Positions 1 to 9,800 of a stretch of 64,000 nucleotides of DNA are shown piece after piece. The stretch lies in contig JBEKIL010000001.1 in NCBI GenBank assembly GCA_050011775.1, forward strand, positions 124,001 through 188,000, given 5' to 3'. Position numbers and translations under genes: made by a program. The DNA comes from CAVZMI01 sp050011775. GTDB taxonomy: Bacteria > Bacteroidota > Ignavibacteria > UBA10030 > CAVZMI01. The notes below the pieces were generated by a model. It worked only from the letters and a program-made list of their open reading frames with translations, was not told where the DNA came from and searched no databases. Numbering within the stretch: the stretch's first letter is position 1; each line of letters begins with the position of its first letter.

Positions 1-205
1 GCGGATATGTAATCTGATCCTCGACGGTACGAGGAGATTGCCCCTGATACTCGGTGTAAATTATTACCTGAACGTCGCTCAGATCGGGTATCGCATCGAT
101 CGGGATGTTGAGCATCGAATAGATACCCCACCCGATTAAAAACAGCACGGCAAGAATCACGATAAATTTATTGCGAACCGACACTTCGATAATTTTTTTC
201 AGCAT
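1..205 (-). CDS. cusA: CusA/CzcA-type RND heavy-metal efflux pump, N-terminal part
   Basis: This is the first 68 codons of an inner-membrane RND permease; the rest lies beyond position 1. Translation from the ATG at 205 gives the family start: MLKKIIEVSVRNK, one hydrophobic helix, then NIPIDAIPDLSDVQV and YQGQSPRTVEDQITYP, all characteristic of the CusA/CzcA (HME-RND) N terminus. GGAGAA lies 7 bases upstream of the ATG. It follows cusB by 47 bases on the same strand, so it completes a tolC-cusB-cusA operon that moves monovalent or divalent metal from the periplasm or cytoplasm to the outside. The metal cannot be read from this fragment; copper/silver is inferred from the CusB partner. Confidence 0.9.
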   Translation of the reverse strand, partial: MLKKIIEVSVRNKFIVILAVLFLIGWGIYSMLNIPIDAIPDLSDVQVIIYTEYQGQSPRTVEDQITYP

Positions 206-252
206 GATTGTTCTCCGTCTCGATCAAGCAGAATCATTTTACGGATCTATGG

Positions 253-1782
253 TCATTTTATTTCAGTTGTGTCCATCGTATCCCGATGTTCTGAATGATT
301 CGATTGTTTCTTTTCTGCATTGTCTTTACGACTTTTCTCCCCGCCGGTTTCTTCTTTCGTATTCTTTAAATGATCTTTATGCTCTTCCTCAGATGGAGTC
401 GATTGATCAATCGTTTTCGATAAGCCGGTGTGACCGGACATCTGGCTGATTGCCGCCTTCAGGTTACTCTCCGAATCGATGAGAAATTGGGAAGAGGTCA
501 CGATCGTCTCACCTTCATGGAGACCATCGAGAATCTGCACAAAACCGTCGGCACTGACACCGAGCTTTACTTCGCGTGGATCGAAGTATCCGCCGCCGAG
601 AGCCACGACGACAATATTTCTTTCACCCGATCGGATAATCGATTGTTCAGGTACTGCGATCGATTCGATCGACAGCGGTGATGCGATTTTCACTGTTACA
701 AACATCTCCGGTTTAAACTCATAGTGCGGTGTGTTTTGAAATTCTATCCTTACTTTCGCAGTTTTAGTTTCCATATTAACCATCGGATAGACATACGTGA
801 TAATTCCCTTGAAACTCTTACCCGGTAAATACGAAAGATCGATATCGGCATGTTGCCCGACCTTTACCCATGCAAGTTCGTATTGATAAATTTCGGCAAG
901 GATCCATACTTTCGAGAGATTTGCAATTTTATAGAGTTCCATTCCGGACATGACATTCTGCCCTTTCTGGACCATTTTTTCCATCACAAATCCATCGGCA
1001 GGAGCGTATACTGTCATAGTTTTCGTCGGAGTTCCTCGTTCTTCGAGGGCCTTAACATCTTTCTCAGGGATATCCCAATTAAAAAGACGCCGCCGTGCAC
1101 TTTCAACGAGGTTCTCTGCACCTTTTCTCGCTTCCTCAGAATTGCTCTCGGCGAGTGTACGGCGATAACGGACTGCTTGCAGATATTCTTCCTGTGTTGT
1201 CACAAGATCCGGACTGTATATCGAGAGCAATGGTTCACCCTTTCGAACAGGTTTACCGGTGTAATCGACATAGAGGCGTTCGACCCATCCCATGACTTTT
1301 GTATTCACCGAAAATATTTTCGTCTCATCGAAATCGACTTTTCCGACAGTTCTGATCACCCTTGATAATTTCTTTTTTACTACCAGTTCGGTTTTTACTC
1401 CGATGTTTTGTACGACAGCCGGATCGATTTTGATTCCCTCCGTTTCATTTCCGCCCTCATAGACCGGCACGAGATCCATGCCACAATCGGGAGCTTTTCC
1501 AGGTTTATCGGATGTATACCAGGGATGCATCGGATCTTTATAATAGGCAATTTTTTTCTCGGCGGATGAAGTCCCTTGCTCCTCATAGACCGGTACGAAG
1601 TCCATCCCATCGGCTGCCTTCTTCGGCGTGGGAGATGTGTTTGCAGGATTCATCGGATCCCGATAGTACAATATCTTTCGTTCTTTTGTACCGGTCTTTG
1701 TACCTGATGAATGGAACAACAGCCACCCACCACCAACGCCGATGATAAGACACAGAATAGCCGTGATAATAATTGTTCGCAT
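253..1782 (-). CDS. cusB: Efflux RND periplasmic adaptor (CusB/HlyD family) with two heavy-metal-binding domains
   Basis: A 509-residue membrane-fusion protein that links the RND pump to the TolC channel. It has an N-terminal membrane anchor (about 4-24), then two short heavy-metal-binding domains: one around residues 39-67 (YYRDPMNP...DGMDFVPVYE) and one around 80-109 (YYKDPMHP...DCGMDLVPVYE). The lipoyl/barrel-sandwich and beta-barrel regions follow (for example VYAPADGFV and GKPVRKGEPLLSIYSPDL). The C-terminal tail of about 50 residues is rich in Lys, Glu and His. The second small domain keeps a Cys, while the first has only Met and acidic residues, as in many CusB proteins. TolC ends 14 bases upstream and cusA starts 47 bases downstream. 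Copper/silver specificity is likely but inferred. Confidence 0.92.
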   Translation of the reverse strand: MRTIIITAILCLIIGVGGGWLLFHSSGTKTGTKERKILYYRDPMNPANTSPTPKKAADGMDFVPVYEEQGTSSAEKKIAYYKDPMHPWYTSDKPGKAPDCGMDLVPVYEGGNETEGIKIDPAVVQNIGVKTELVVKKKLSRVIRTVGKVDFDETKIFSVNTKVMGWVERLYVDYTGKPVRKGEPLLSIYSPDLVTTQEEYLQAVRYRRTLAESNSEEARKGAENLVESARRRLFNWDIPEKDVKALEERGTPTKTMTVYAPADGFVMEKMVQKGQNVMSGMELYKIANLSKVWILAEIYQYELAWVKVGQHADIDLSYLPGKSFKGIITYVYPMVNMETKTAKVRIEFQNTPHYEFKPEMFVTVKIASPLSIESIAVPEQSIIRSGERNIVVVALGGGYFDPREVKLGVSADGFVQILDGLHEGETIVTSSQFLIDSESNLKAAISQMSGHTGLSKTIDQSTPSEEEHKDHLKNTKEETGGEKSRKDNAEKKQSNHSEHRDTMDTTEIK

Positions 1783-1796
1783 ATGACATTCCTCGA

Positions 1797-3089
1797 TTAT
1801 TGTATTTTCTCTATAATTTCTTTCACGTCTAAACCGACCGCTTGTTCCAATTCTGCCTGACTTGCCATATAATTCATCACTGCCATCGCATGATCGTTTT
1901 TTACCATGAGCAGCATCCGGTACGCGTCGATGAGCATGAGAAATTCTGTCTTCCCTGTTTGGTACGCTGCAATGGTCGATTGAAGCGTCTGTTCCGCTTG
2001 TGGAATTATTGTCTTTTTATAAAGTTCTACCTGATTCCGGTTTGTCTGTACCTTCACAAGTGCATCCTGCACTTCGAAAAAAACCATATTCCTCATATTT
2101 TGGTATTCAGCTTCTGCTTTATTTACATTCAACGTATTCTCTTCGACCCTGGCGGTATATTTCCCGCTGGACCATGGTGACAGTGGTATGCTGATTCCAA
2201 TCATTACCGACCAGAAGTCGTCTCGCGTCATTGCCATATCCTTGTACATCGTACGCACCATGAAATCGGGCAAATACTCACGTTTCGATACCGACAACTC
2301 CGCCCTGTTCATCGCTATGTTCAAATCCATCTCCTTGAGTTCAGGACGATTCTCGATGACCAGCGGCCGGAGTTGATCGAGAGTCCATTGAGAAATATTT
2401 GCTTCGATCTCCGGTACTTCTCCGAGTGGAGACGCGACAGGTCGATTCAACAGTGTATTGATCATCGCTTCCACGACTGTTTTTTCTTTTTGCAGGGTTA
2501 TTCCATCATTAATGAGAGTAGAAAGTTCGGTCTGTGCACGAAGGATATCGGGTTGTTTTCCCATTCCAACCTCGTACTGACTCTGTGCGATGTCAAGAAA
2601 CCGATGCATGAGCTCCTGATTGTCATGATTAAATTGTATCTTTTGTTGGACGAGATACAATTCGTAATAAGCAGTTTTCAGATCTTTGATGATCTTGTGT
2701 TCAAGCGCTCTTGCTGATTGCTCGACCATATCGGCATTATTTTCGGCGGCCTGTCCCATCGCGGAGAGTTTCCCCGGAAAGGGGATCATCTGCTGAATCG
2801 AATAATCGGTTTCCATATTATTTCTGAATGGATTCGGAAACGAACCGACTGGCACCTGGAAAAATTCGACACCTACCTGTGGCGCATCCAATGAAATCAC
2901 TTGATCAATTCGCGTCCGCGATGCCGCGGCGGAATGTCGTGCCGCCTGCAGCTGTGGATTATTCCGGACTGCTTCCGTAACGAGTTCGTCGAGCCGGAGT
3001 TGATTCTTATCCTGCGGTGAAGAAATGGAATATCGCATACAAGAAACACTCACGATAATAATAAGGAAGAGAGCAAACCTATTTTTCAT
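1797..3089 (-). CDS. cusC: TolC-family outer-membrane efflux protein (CusC/CzcC-like)
   Basis: A 430-residue outer-membrane channel component. I start it at the ATG at 3089 (MKNRFALFLIIIVSVSC), which begins a signal peptide and follows GAGAGA; a longer reading frame runs upstream to 3170 but its extra 27 residues look non-coding. The body is long helical repeats typical of TolC, with features such as VTEAVRNNPQLQAARH near the N terminus and QTGKTEFLMLIDAYRMLL near the C terminus. A Cys ends the hydrophobic stretch but the lipobox is poor (SVSC), so lipidation is uncertain. It sits between a small Cys/Met-rich gene and cusB in one operon. Confidence 0.9.
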   Translation of the reverse strand: MKNRFALFLIIIVSVSCMRYSISSPQDKNQLRLDELVTEAVRNNPQLQAARHSAAASRTRIDQVISLDAPQVGVEFFQVPVGSFPNPFRNNMETDYSIQQMIPFPGKLSAMGQAAENNADMVEQSARALEHKIIKDLKTAYYELYLVQQKIQFNHDNQELMHRFLDIAQSQYEVGMGKQPDILRAQTELSTLINDGITLQKEKTVVEAMINTLLNRPVASPLGEVPEIEANISQWTLDQLRPLVIENRPELKEMDLNIAMNRAELSVSKREYLPDFMVRTMYKDMAMTRDDFWSVMIGISIPLSPWSSGKYTARVEENTLNVNKAEAEYQNMRNMVFFEVQDALVKVQTNRNQVELYKKTIIPQAEQTLQSTIAAYQTGKTEFLMLIDAYRMLLMVKNDHAMAVMNYMASQAELEQAVGLDVKEIIEKIQ

Positions 3090-3244
3090 ATTTTCTCTCA
3101 ATAATGTTGTAAAATATGATTTTGAACTCCTGCTCTTAGATTTTCCTTTCAGAAAATATAAATACAGCAATTATATAAGAAACACAATATTCACCGTGAA
3201 TATATCGAGAATATTGAATTAAAGCTGTTGAAGTGGAGTTTTCT

Positions 3245-3670
3245 TTAAATGAGAAATGCTGATATAAGGATATACCTCTCCACCGAAGGCGGTCTGGGTG
3301 TATAAATAGAAGTATTAATAATTGCTGATTTCGGATTGCCGATTTCGGAAGGAGTATTCAATGAAACATAATCATGGTGTGTAAAAAAGATTTTTGTATC
3401 ATTTTGTTCTCGTGCCGAAGTGGAAAGAAGCGTCGAAGGTAAACCGGCAAGTGTAAGAGTATGACATTTCAAAGGCGATGTATATGAAAGTCCGTGATCT
3501 ATGTCAGGTGTGGGAGCTTCACAGCAAGACATCATCGGACATGATTCGGCATTCGAGTCCTCCATCATCGCGCAACGGGACTCAATGACTGTCATAAATC
3601 CGGCACTGGCAAAAAGGACGGTCAGTGCTAATCCTATGAATGGCATCTTATTAAAGAATAATTTTTGCAT
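3245..3670 (-). CDS. Small exported Cys/Met-rich protein heading the metal-efflux operon
   Basis: A 141-residue protein of unknown family. The ATG at 3670 follows an in-frame GTG at 3673; no clear ribosome binding site is visible. It has a hydrophobic N-terminal segment (about FIGLALTVLFASAGFMTV) that looks like a signal peptide, followed by a dense Cys/Met patch (RCAMMEDSNAESCPMMSCC), then a low-complexity His/Thr/Ser region and a hydrophobic C terminus. It is the promoter-proximal gene of the cus-type operon, 155 bases ahead of the TolC gene. Position and composition suggest periplasmic metal binding or sensing; this is inference only. Confidence 0.6.
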   Translation of the reverse strand: MQKLFFNKMPFIGLALTVLFASAGFMTVIESRCAMMEDSNAESCPMMSCCEAPTPDIDHGLSYTSPLKCHTLTLAGLPSTLLSTSAREQNDTKIFFTHHDYVSLNTPSEIGNPKSAIINTSIYTPRPPSVERYILISAFLI

Positions 3671-3739
3671 CACACAATAGCTTATAACTTTTGAGCCGTT
3701 TTTAAGAGTTGAACAAGCTTGAAAACAACAATCGTTTTA

Positions 3740-3759
3740 ATATGTAACGATATGTAATA
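3740..3759. repeat. 10-bp direct repeat upstream of the metal-efflux operon, possible operator
   Basis: Two back-to-back copies of ATATGTAA plus two variable bases, with exactly one helical turn between them, lie 70-90 bases upstream of the first gene of the efflux operon, in a 141-base gap. Direct repeats in such a place can be regulator sites. No metal-responsive regulator gene is in the window, so no regulator can be assigned. Confidence 0.35.
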
Positions 3760-3811
3760 TGAGAAAGTTCTCTCAAAAAAGATTTATTTATAAGAAAATG
3801 ATCCGGGATTT

Positions 3812-4345
3812 TCAATCGCAATTATGCACCGTCCTCTGCATTTTATCGACATCGAATCCTTTTAACCGAAGATTTTCGATAAGATTATCAAGTAATTCCT
3901 TTTCCATCTGTGGGGTTCGTGAGAGAATCCAGCAATATTTTCTGCTTGGAAGTCCCACAACAGCATAAGTATAATCCTTGTCGAGGTCGAGTATCCAGTA
4001 GTCGCCGCGGAATGGCCAGAAGAACTGCACCCGGAGCTTTGCATTGTTGCTTCCCGGGACAACGAATGCTTTTCCTTCGGCGCGGGCAATTTCACCCTCA
4101 GAACCTTTTCTGCATGTATTGATTACTTTGACGACTTCACTATCGATAGGTATGTATTCAGCCGTTGTGCATGAGCACCCTTTTTGCTGAGATACTGGCA
4201 GCGACGCGATCTCGTACCATTTCCCTGCATATTTGGTCAGATCGACATGGGAAACCACATCAAGCGGCGGATAGGTTGTACTTCCGAATATTCCACAACC
4301 GGAAAAGCCTAGAAGAGCAATATATGGAATTGCGGTTTTAATCAT
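3812..4345 (-). CDS. blc: Bacterial lipocalin lipoprotein (Blc family)
   Basis: A 177-residue lipocalin. The signal sequence ends in a usable lipobox (GFSGC, Cys17), so it should be an outer-membrane lipoprotein. The mature part opens with the lipocalin GxW signature (KYAGKWYEIASLP) and keeps the later strand motifs (RVQFFWPFRGDYWILDLD, YAVVGLPSRKYCWILSRTP). AGGG lies 10 bases ahead of the ATG. Blc proteins bind lysophospholipids or other hydrophobic ligands and are tied to envelope stress. It follows pbpC by 41 bases on the same strand, so it is probably the last gene of the alpha-2-macroglobulin/pbpC unit. Family call is firm; ligand unknown. Confidence 0.9.
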   Translation of the reverse strand: MIKTAIPYIALLGFSGCGIFGSTTYPPLDVVSHVDLTKYAGKWYEIASLPVSQQKGCSCTTAEYIPIDSEVVKVINTCRKGSEGEIARAEGKAFVVPGSNNAKLRVQFFWPFRGDYWILDLDKDYTYAVVGLPSRKYCWILSRTPQMEKELLDNLIENLRLKGFDVDKMQRTVHNCD

Positions 4346-4386
4346 AAAATATATCCCTTTACATAACTATCAAGAACAATAACCAT

Positions 4387-6795
4387 TTATTCTATCGTTA
4401 TAGTAACCGATCTTGATACAACATCCTTATTTTGAGCACGCCCTCTGAGATAAAACTTATGAATCCCTCGCTGCAAATTCCACCAGACTCCCCCATCCGT
4501 ATAGGGGAATTCTCTTATATCATCAAACCTTATTTGGACATCAGAAGTTCCTTCGGGCACAATTCCCACAATTTTTATCGATTGGTATTCGGGTCTCAAA
4601 ACCGGATCGATTTTAAAGATCTCTCCGTTTCCCGGTGCGACTATCGATAATCTTGTAAGATGAGAAGCAGATGAACCGGCCTTTTCATCGGTCGGAAAAA
4701 ACGGCAGTGCATGCGATGGAGGTTGTGGAAGCCGTTCGGCTTCCGCCCACTCGCTGAATTCTGGTGGATATACTTCAAATATCTTCGATACTTTTTCACC
4801 CTGTTCGTTCGTCACCGTGAATCGTCGATGAATCGTACAATGTTCCCGCGGAATACCGGAGGCGTAGAACCACTCGAGCATTGTCCTCTGGCAATTCTCA
4901 GTCGGAAGCATTCCGGAACGTGAGCAAATTCGTTGCCGGACAATTCCCTTTGGGATTGTGAAATCGGGAGGTGAGAGTTCAGGCAATCTTGAATACAGGA
5001 ATGTCATCACATCGATAAATACTTGTCCGGCTCCGCTTACGCCCGACACACCACGCATCGGCGTTCCATCAAAATTTCCAACCCATACACCGACAGTATA
5101 TTCGGTTGTATATCCGATGGTCCAATTATCCTTATAATCTTTCGTAGTTCCTGTCTTAACGGCACATGGAAAAGGAAGGTGCAGTGCATTTCCAAATGCC
5201 GGTCGCCGCGCATTCGGATCCTCCAATATGTCGGTAAGAAGGTATACAGCACGCTCATCGAAAACCCTGCGCGGTACACCTCGTTCGATATCCATTGCGG
5301 GAAGTTCAATAGGAACGTCTTCTGCAGTCTTTATCGAGTGGACAAGTTGCACCGGTCTCCATTCTCCCCGATTGGCCAGTACACGGTAGGCATTAGTTAA
5401 TTCAAGCAGCGAGACTTCGGCATTGCCCAGGGTCAAACCGAGTCCGTAATATTCAGCATTTTGCGTGAGTGAAGTGAATCCGACGGATTGGAGTGTTTGC
5501 ATCAGCGTTTCTTTTCCTATAGAACGAAGTACACGCACAGCAGGTACATTGTACGAGCATGCAAGAGCTGTTCGTGCACGTACGGGTCCATGAAATTTTT
5601 TATCATAATTCTCCGGGACATAGTCTCCCCGCTCATCAGGAATATTCGTAGGAATATCAGCAAGTAGTGTCGCGGGTGTATATCCCATCTGGAACGCAGT
5701 GGCATATGTAAACGGCTTCAGCGCCGAACCCGGCTGACGTAACGCCAGAGCACCATTGATCTGTCCCCGGGCCTTTGAGTCAAAAAAATTCACCGAGCCA
5801 AGAAGAACCCTGATAGCGCTTGACGCATTTTCGATTACGACAACTGCAGCATTTGAGACATTTTTCTTTTTAAGACGATCAAGATCGCTTCTAACGAGAA
5901 ATTGTATCTCCTGCTGGAGCGGTACATCGATAGTCGACTGAATCTTCACTGCATCGGGAAATTGCGAGTAATATTTGGATATCATTTCAACTGCATGTGG
6001 AGCCCGAAAAGCTACATCAACCGGAAGAATTTTCACTGGCTGTTCGACTGCCCGTTCATATTCATCCTGGGTGATCTCTTTTTGATCGAGCATCCTTTGT
6101 AAAACAACGCGCTGACGTTTTATGGTCGCATCAAATTTATTATATGGATTTAACGATGAAGGTGCATTTGGGAGTGCTGCAAGAAATGCCGCTTCGGCCA
6201 GCGAGAGATCGCCCGCGGGTTTGTTGAAATAAGTCCTGGATGCTGCCTCGACACCAAAAAGTTGATTCCCGTAGGGCGCTCTATTCATATACTGCCCGAG
6301 AATTTCATTTTTTGTCATCATCCGTTCAAGGCGGAGTGCGTACCATGCCTCCAGGATCTTCGCCGGAATCGTCCGAGGATGATGGTACACATTGCGGATT
6401 ACCTGCTGTGTAATTGTTGACGCACCTGACCGAAATGCGCCCGCCTGTGCGTTCTGCAAGACAGCACGTACCAGTGCGAACGGATCGACACCCGGGTGAT
6501 ATCTGAAGCGCTTGTCTTCTATGGCTATTGTTGCCTTTATCAGCCAGGGAGAAATTTTTTCATATGGGATCCATTCTCCGCGGCCCTGTTGATTATTGAG
6601 AAATTCGCGGAGTATATAGCCGTTTCGGTCTACAACACACATTGATCGGATCGTGATTGGACTAAATCCATCCCGGGAAAGCGGGATAAAAACCGAAATG
6701 AGTCCGGCAACCAGCAACACAATAATAGACCAGATCGCCCATCGGAATTTCCGGGATCGAATTAATGGAAATCGATAAGTAATGATGATTGTCAC
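4387..6795 (-). CDS. pbpC: Penicillin-binding protein 1C, bifunctional peptidoglycan synthase
   Basis: An 802-residue class A penicillin-binding protein. It starts at a GTG, followed by one transmembrane helix (about 19-38). The glycosyltransferase domain holds the catalytic Glu93 (AIEDKRFRYHPGVD) and GASTITQQ. The transpeptidase domain has the SxxK motif Ser357-Lys360 (GSALKPF), SxN at 414-416 (SYN) and KTGT at 547-550. The C-terminal 150 residues fit the extra BiPBP_C domain that marks PBP1C. It starts 21 bases after the alpha-2-macroglobulin stop codon, the pairing known from many Gram-negative genomes, where the two are thought to repair wall damage and trap attacking proteases. Confidence 0.95.
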   Translation of the reverse strand: MTIIITYRFPLIRSRKFRWAIWSIIVLLVAGLISVFIPLSRDGFSPITIRSMCVVDRNGYILREFLNNQQGRGEWIPYEKISPWLIKATIAIEDKRFRYHPGVDPFALVRAVLQNAQAGAFRSGASTITQQVIRNVYHHPRTIPAKILEAWYALRLERMMTKNEILGQYMNRAPYGNQLFGVEAASRTYFNKPAGDLSLAEAAFLAALPNAPSSLNPYNKFDATIKRQRVVLQRMLDQKEITQDEYERAVEQPVKILPVDVAFRAPHAVEMISKYYSQFPDAVKIQSTIDVPLQQEIQFLVRSDLDRLKKKNVSNAAVVVIENASSAIRVLLGSVNFFDSKARGQINGALALRQPGSALKPFTYATAFQMGYTPATLLADIPTNIPDERGDYVPENYDKKFHGPVRARTALACSYNVPAVRVLRSIGKETLMQTLQSVGFTSLTQNAEYYGLGLTLGNAEVSLLELTNAYRVLANRGEWRPVQLVHSIKTAEDVPIELPAMDIERGVPRRVFDERAVYLLTDILEDPNARRPAFGNALHLPFPCAVKTGTTKDYKDNWTIGYTTEYTVGVWVGNFDGTPMRGVSGVSGAGQVFIDVMTFLYSRLPELSPPDFTIPKGIVRQRICSRSGMLPTENCQRTMLEWFYASGIPREHCTIHRRFTVTNEQGEKVSKIFEVYPPEFSEWAEAERLPQPPSHALPFFPTDEKAGSSASHLTRLSIVAPGNGEIFKIDPVLRPEYQSIKIVGIVPEGTSDVQIRFDDIREFPYTDGGVWWNLQRGIHKFYLRGRAQNKDVVSRSVTITIE

Positions 6796-6816
6796 GTTTT
6801 TATCGATAAAATAATA

Positions 6817-9800
6817 TTACTCGACTTTAAAGATTTTAGAACTAGTCTGACCGAAGACCTCCGGTTCGTACATTCCTTCTGCGCGAGTCGATGGAAGCTG
6901 GAACGACCCGTAGCGTGTCGCGCGTACCAGATAGCTCACTGTATGAATTCCCGCGGGGAGATAATCGGCAAAAAAGAGCGCACGATCGTCGTAAAACTCC
7001 CGATGTTGAAACGGATTCCATCGCCATTGTTCTTCAGGTTTCGTTTCGGACGGAAGTATACTCGACGCTGTCGTCTCTAATGACCGATCGATAATCTCAA
7101 ATCCGGCCGGAATCGGGTCATCCACCACAACGAAATTCCGATCTTGTGTCGTTGCGATCGTGAGCGATATTTTTGCTACGCTTCCTGCTGTTAATGTTCC
7201 CAGAGGAGTATTCGGTTTCTGCGGATCGGCAATAATTTTCATCACCGAGAGTCCTTCTTCCTTCGCCGTCGTTTCTCCTTGCGGATAATAATTCATCGTC
7301 AAATTCCGGTACATCCGTCCGGTACCCTCTTTCTTAAATTCCCATTTATATGTCACCCCGGGGATGAGTTCCGCAAGAGCAATTGAACCTGAGGCAGTTT
7401 TCAGACTTCGTCCTTTAAAAATCGATTCCAACAATTTCCCTCCTTCAAGGAGTGCCTCTGCTTTGAAGTCGGGTTCTTCGCTTTCATATTTTCTAAAATA
7501 TGTCGCGAGAGCATCGACAACATACAGATTCTCCTGCGTCGTGCGCCAGCGACACATTTTCTGTTGATCTATCAACCAGCGCACAACCTTTGGGATGATC
7601 GGATTTTCGAGTTGTGTTTCGACGATTGCCTGCATGACCAGAGCTGTTGTTCGTACATTCGAATGGAAAATCCATGCCCAGTAATTCGATTCACCTTCTT
7701 CGAAATGAGCCGATGTCGATGAAACCTTTGCCATGTTTAAGAGTTCCCGAGTGAGATTGGAAATCATCATCTCATTTCCTTTTGCAGCGCTCAAGGCTTT
7801 AAGCAGATATGCTTGTGCAAAAAGCGGCATATGTGATCGTTGAATATAGAGATTTTCCATATACCCGTAATCGGGTTTTCCGGCCAGTGCAAATGTATAG
7901 AGAATGAGCGCATCCGTACAGAAGGAGACCGTTTTATCATACCAGAAGATTTCTTGTTCATCCTCAAGGACTTTCCTTAAATATTGAAATCCCTTATCCA
8001 TTACTCTTTTTTCGACCGTATACCCATTTCGCTGTGCTTGCACAAGTGAATACATCGCGAAAGCAGACAGATACGGCGACACATCATAAGTATTTTTCCA
8101 ATATGAAAAACCGCCATTCTCGCGCTGAAATGCCGGTATCTCGTCAAGGACTTTCTCTGCGGCCGTACGGTAATTTTTATCTTTCAACTCTTCAAAATTG
8201 AATGATTCGACTATATCTTTTGCCATAATAATAGGGAGTGCATGAGACAAGCGCTGTTCGAGACACCCATAGGGATATTCAAACAAATATTTAATTCCTT
8301 TCTCCAGTCCCACCATAGCCGTGGAGGAGAGTGTGACATTAATTTCACCGAGTTCTTTATAGATATTCCTAGGAACGACCGTCTGTTCTTCTACTGACGG
8401 ATCTTTCGATGACTCATAAAGTGCAACTGTTTCTCTTAGCCGTGAGACTTGTATCGGTATCTTCCACTGAAGTCCGTCACGATCGGTTTCTGATAATGCT
8501 TTGAAGGTCAGGACGGCGGTTCCGATTTTTTCCGCTCTAAATGCCTGGCGTATTTCTTTTCCTTCCCCCGCTTTAAGTGTAAACGCCATGGAATCAGGAC
8601 CGTTAAATAAAAGTCCTTTCACGTCCGTTATTAATTTAACCTGTCTTTCCTTATCTGTGTAATTCAGCAGGAGAACGCCCCCTTCGAATGAATCACCCAC
8701 ACGGGCAAACCGCGGAAGTGCAGGATGCATAAGAAGTGGTTTGCTGACCCGGAAACTGTTCTCGCCGTAACCGAAATCCGATCCTTTTGTATGTGCAACA
8801 GCCATGATTTCAAACGATGTCAGGTTATCGGGGAGTTTAAACCGCACGATTGCATTTCCTTTCCGGTCCGTCAGTATGGATGGATTCCAATATGCGGAGG
8901 GTTTGAAGAGTTTTCTGATACCTTCTGCGTCGTAACCCGGAGCATTCTCATCGCCACCGCCGCCGCCTGCATCTTCCCCCTTTTCCTCGTAGCTTCGTTG
9001 TTTAACAAGATTCAGGCGCGTCTCTGTTGTAACAACGGCAAGAGATTGGGTACGATAGAAACTCTGGAAGATATCCGGTAGCCGATAGTTGATCAGGTTC
9101 AAGACACCCAGGTCGGCAACACTCAGTGTTACTTCTGCGGACATTCCCCGCCCCGAAAAATCTTTTGTTGAAATTTGCACTTCTACGCTATCACCAGGCC
9201 GATATTCCGTTTTTGTCGATACAACATTAACGGCAAGCTTTTTTTCCAGTGGGCTAACCGAGAGTGTCGTGTATCCAATCTTGAACGATGGACGACCGAC
9301 ATCCGCTTCACGCGATTCTGCGGGACGTGCAACCCGTCCTTGTAACAAAATTACAGAAACAAAAACGTTTGGCAGACAATCATGGGAAATTGGCAGATCA
9401 ATTTGGGGCGCACTTCCGACGAGTGTAGTTACGAAGTGACGAAGGATGCCATTCCGTTCCAGTGAAACTAATGCAATTGCCTTCTCATATGGCGATTTTA
9501 CTATTATACTTGCCGTCTCACCAGTCTTATAATTTTTTTTGTTCGCAATCAGTTCAATCCGATCGTCATTGCTGCGCTCCCACGGGACATATGACGAACC
9601 GCTGACATAGAAATAGGCTTCACTTGTGATTGTATTTCCCCGTTGATCCTTCCCCTGAAAATGGATGTAGTAGAAACCGGGCTCCTTCGGTGTATACGTC
9701 TGCACAACGGCTTTCCCATCACTCTCGAGTGTTAGACTATCAACGGGGATATCTTCAGTTTCCGATTGCCAATAGTATCGTCCCCCCGTCTCTGCTTTTC

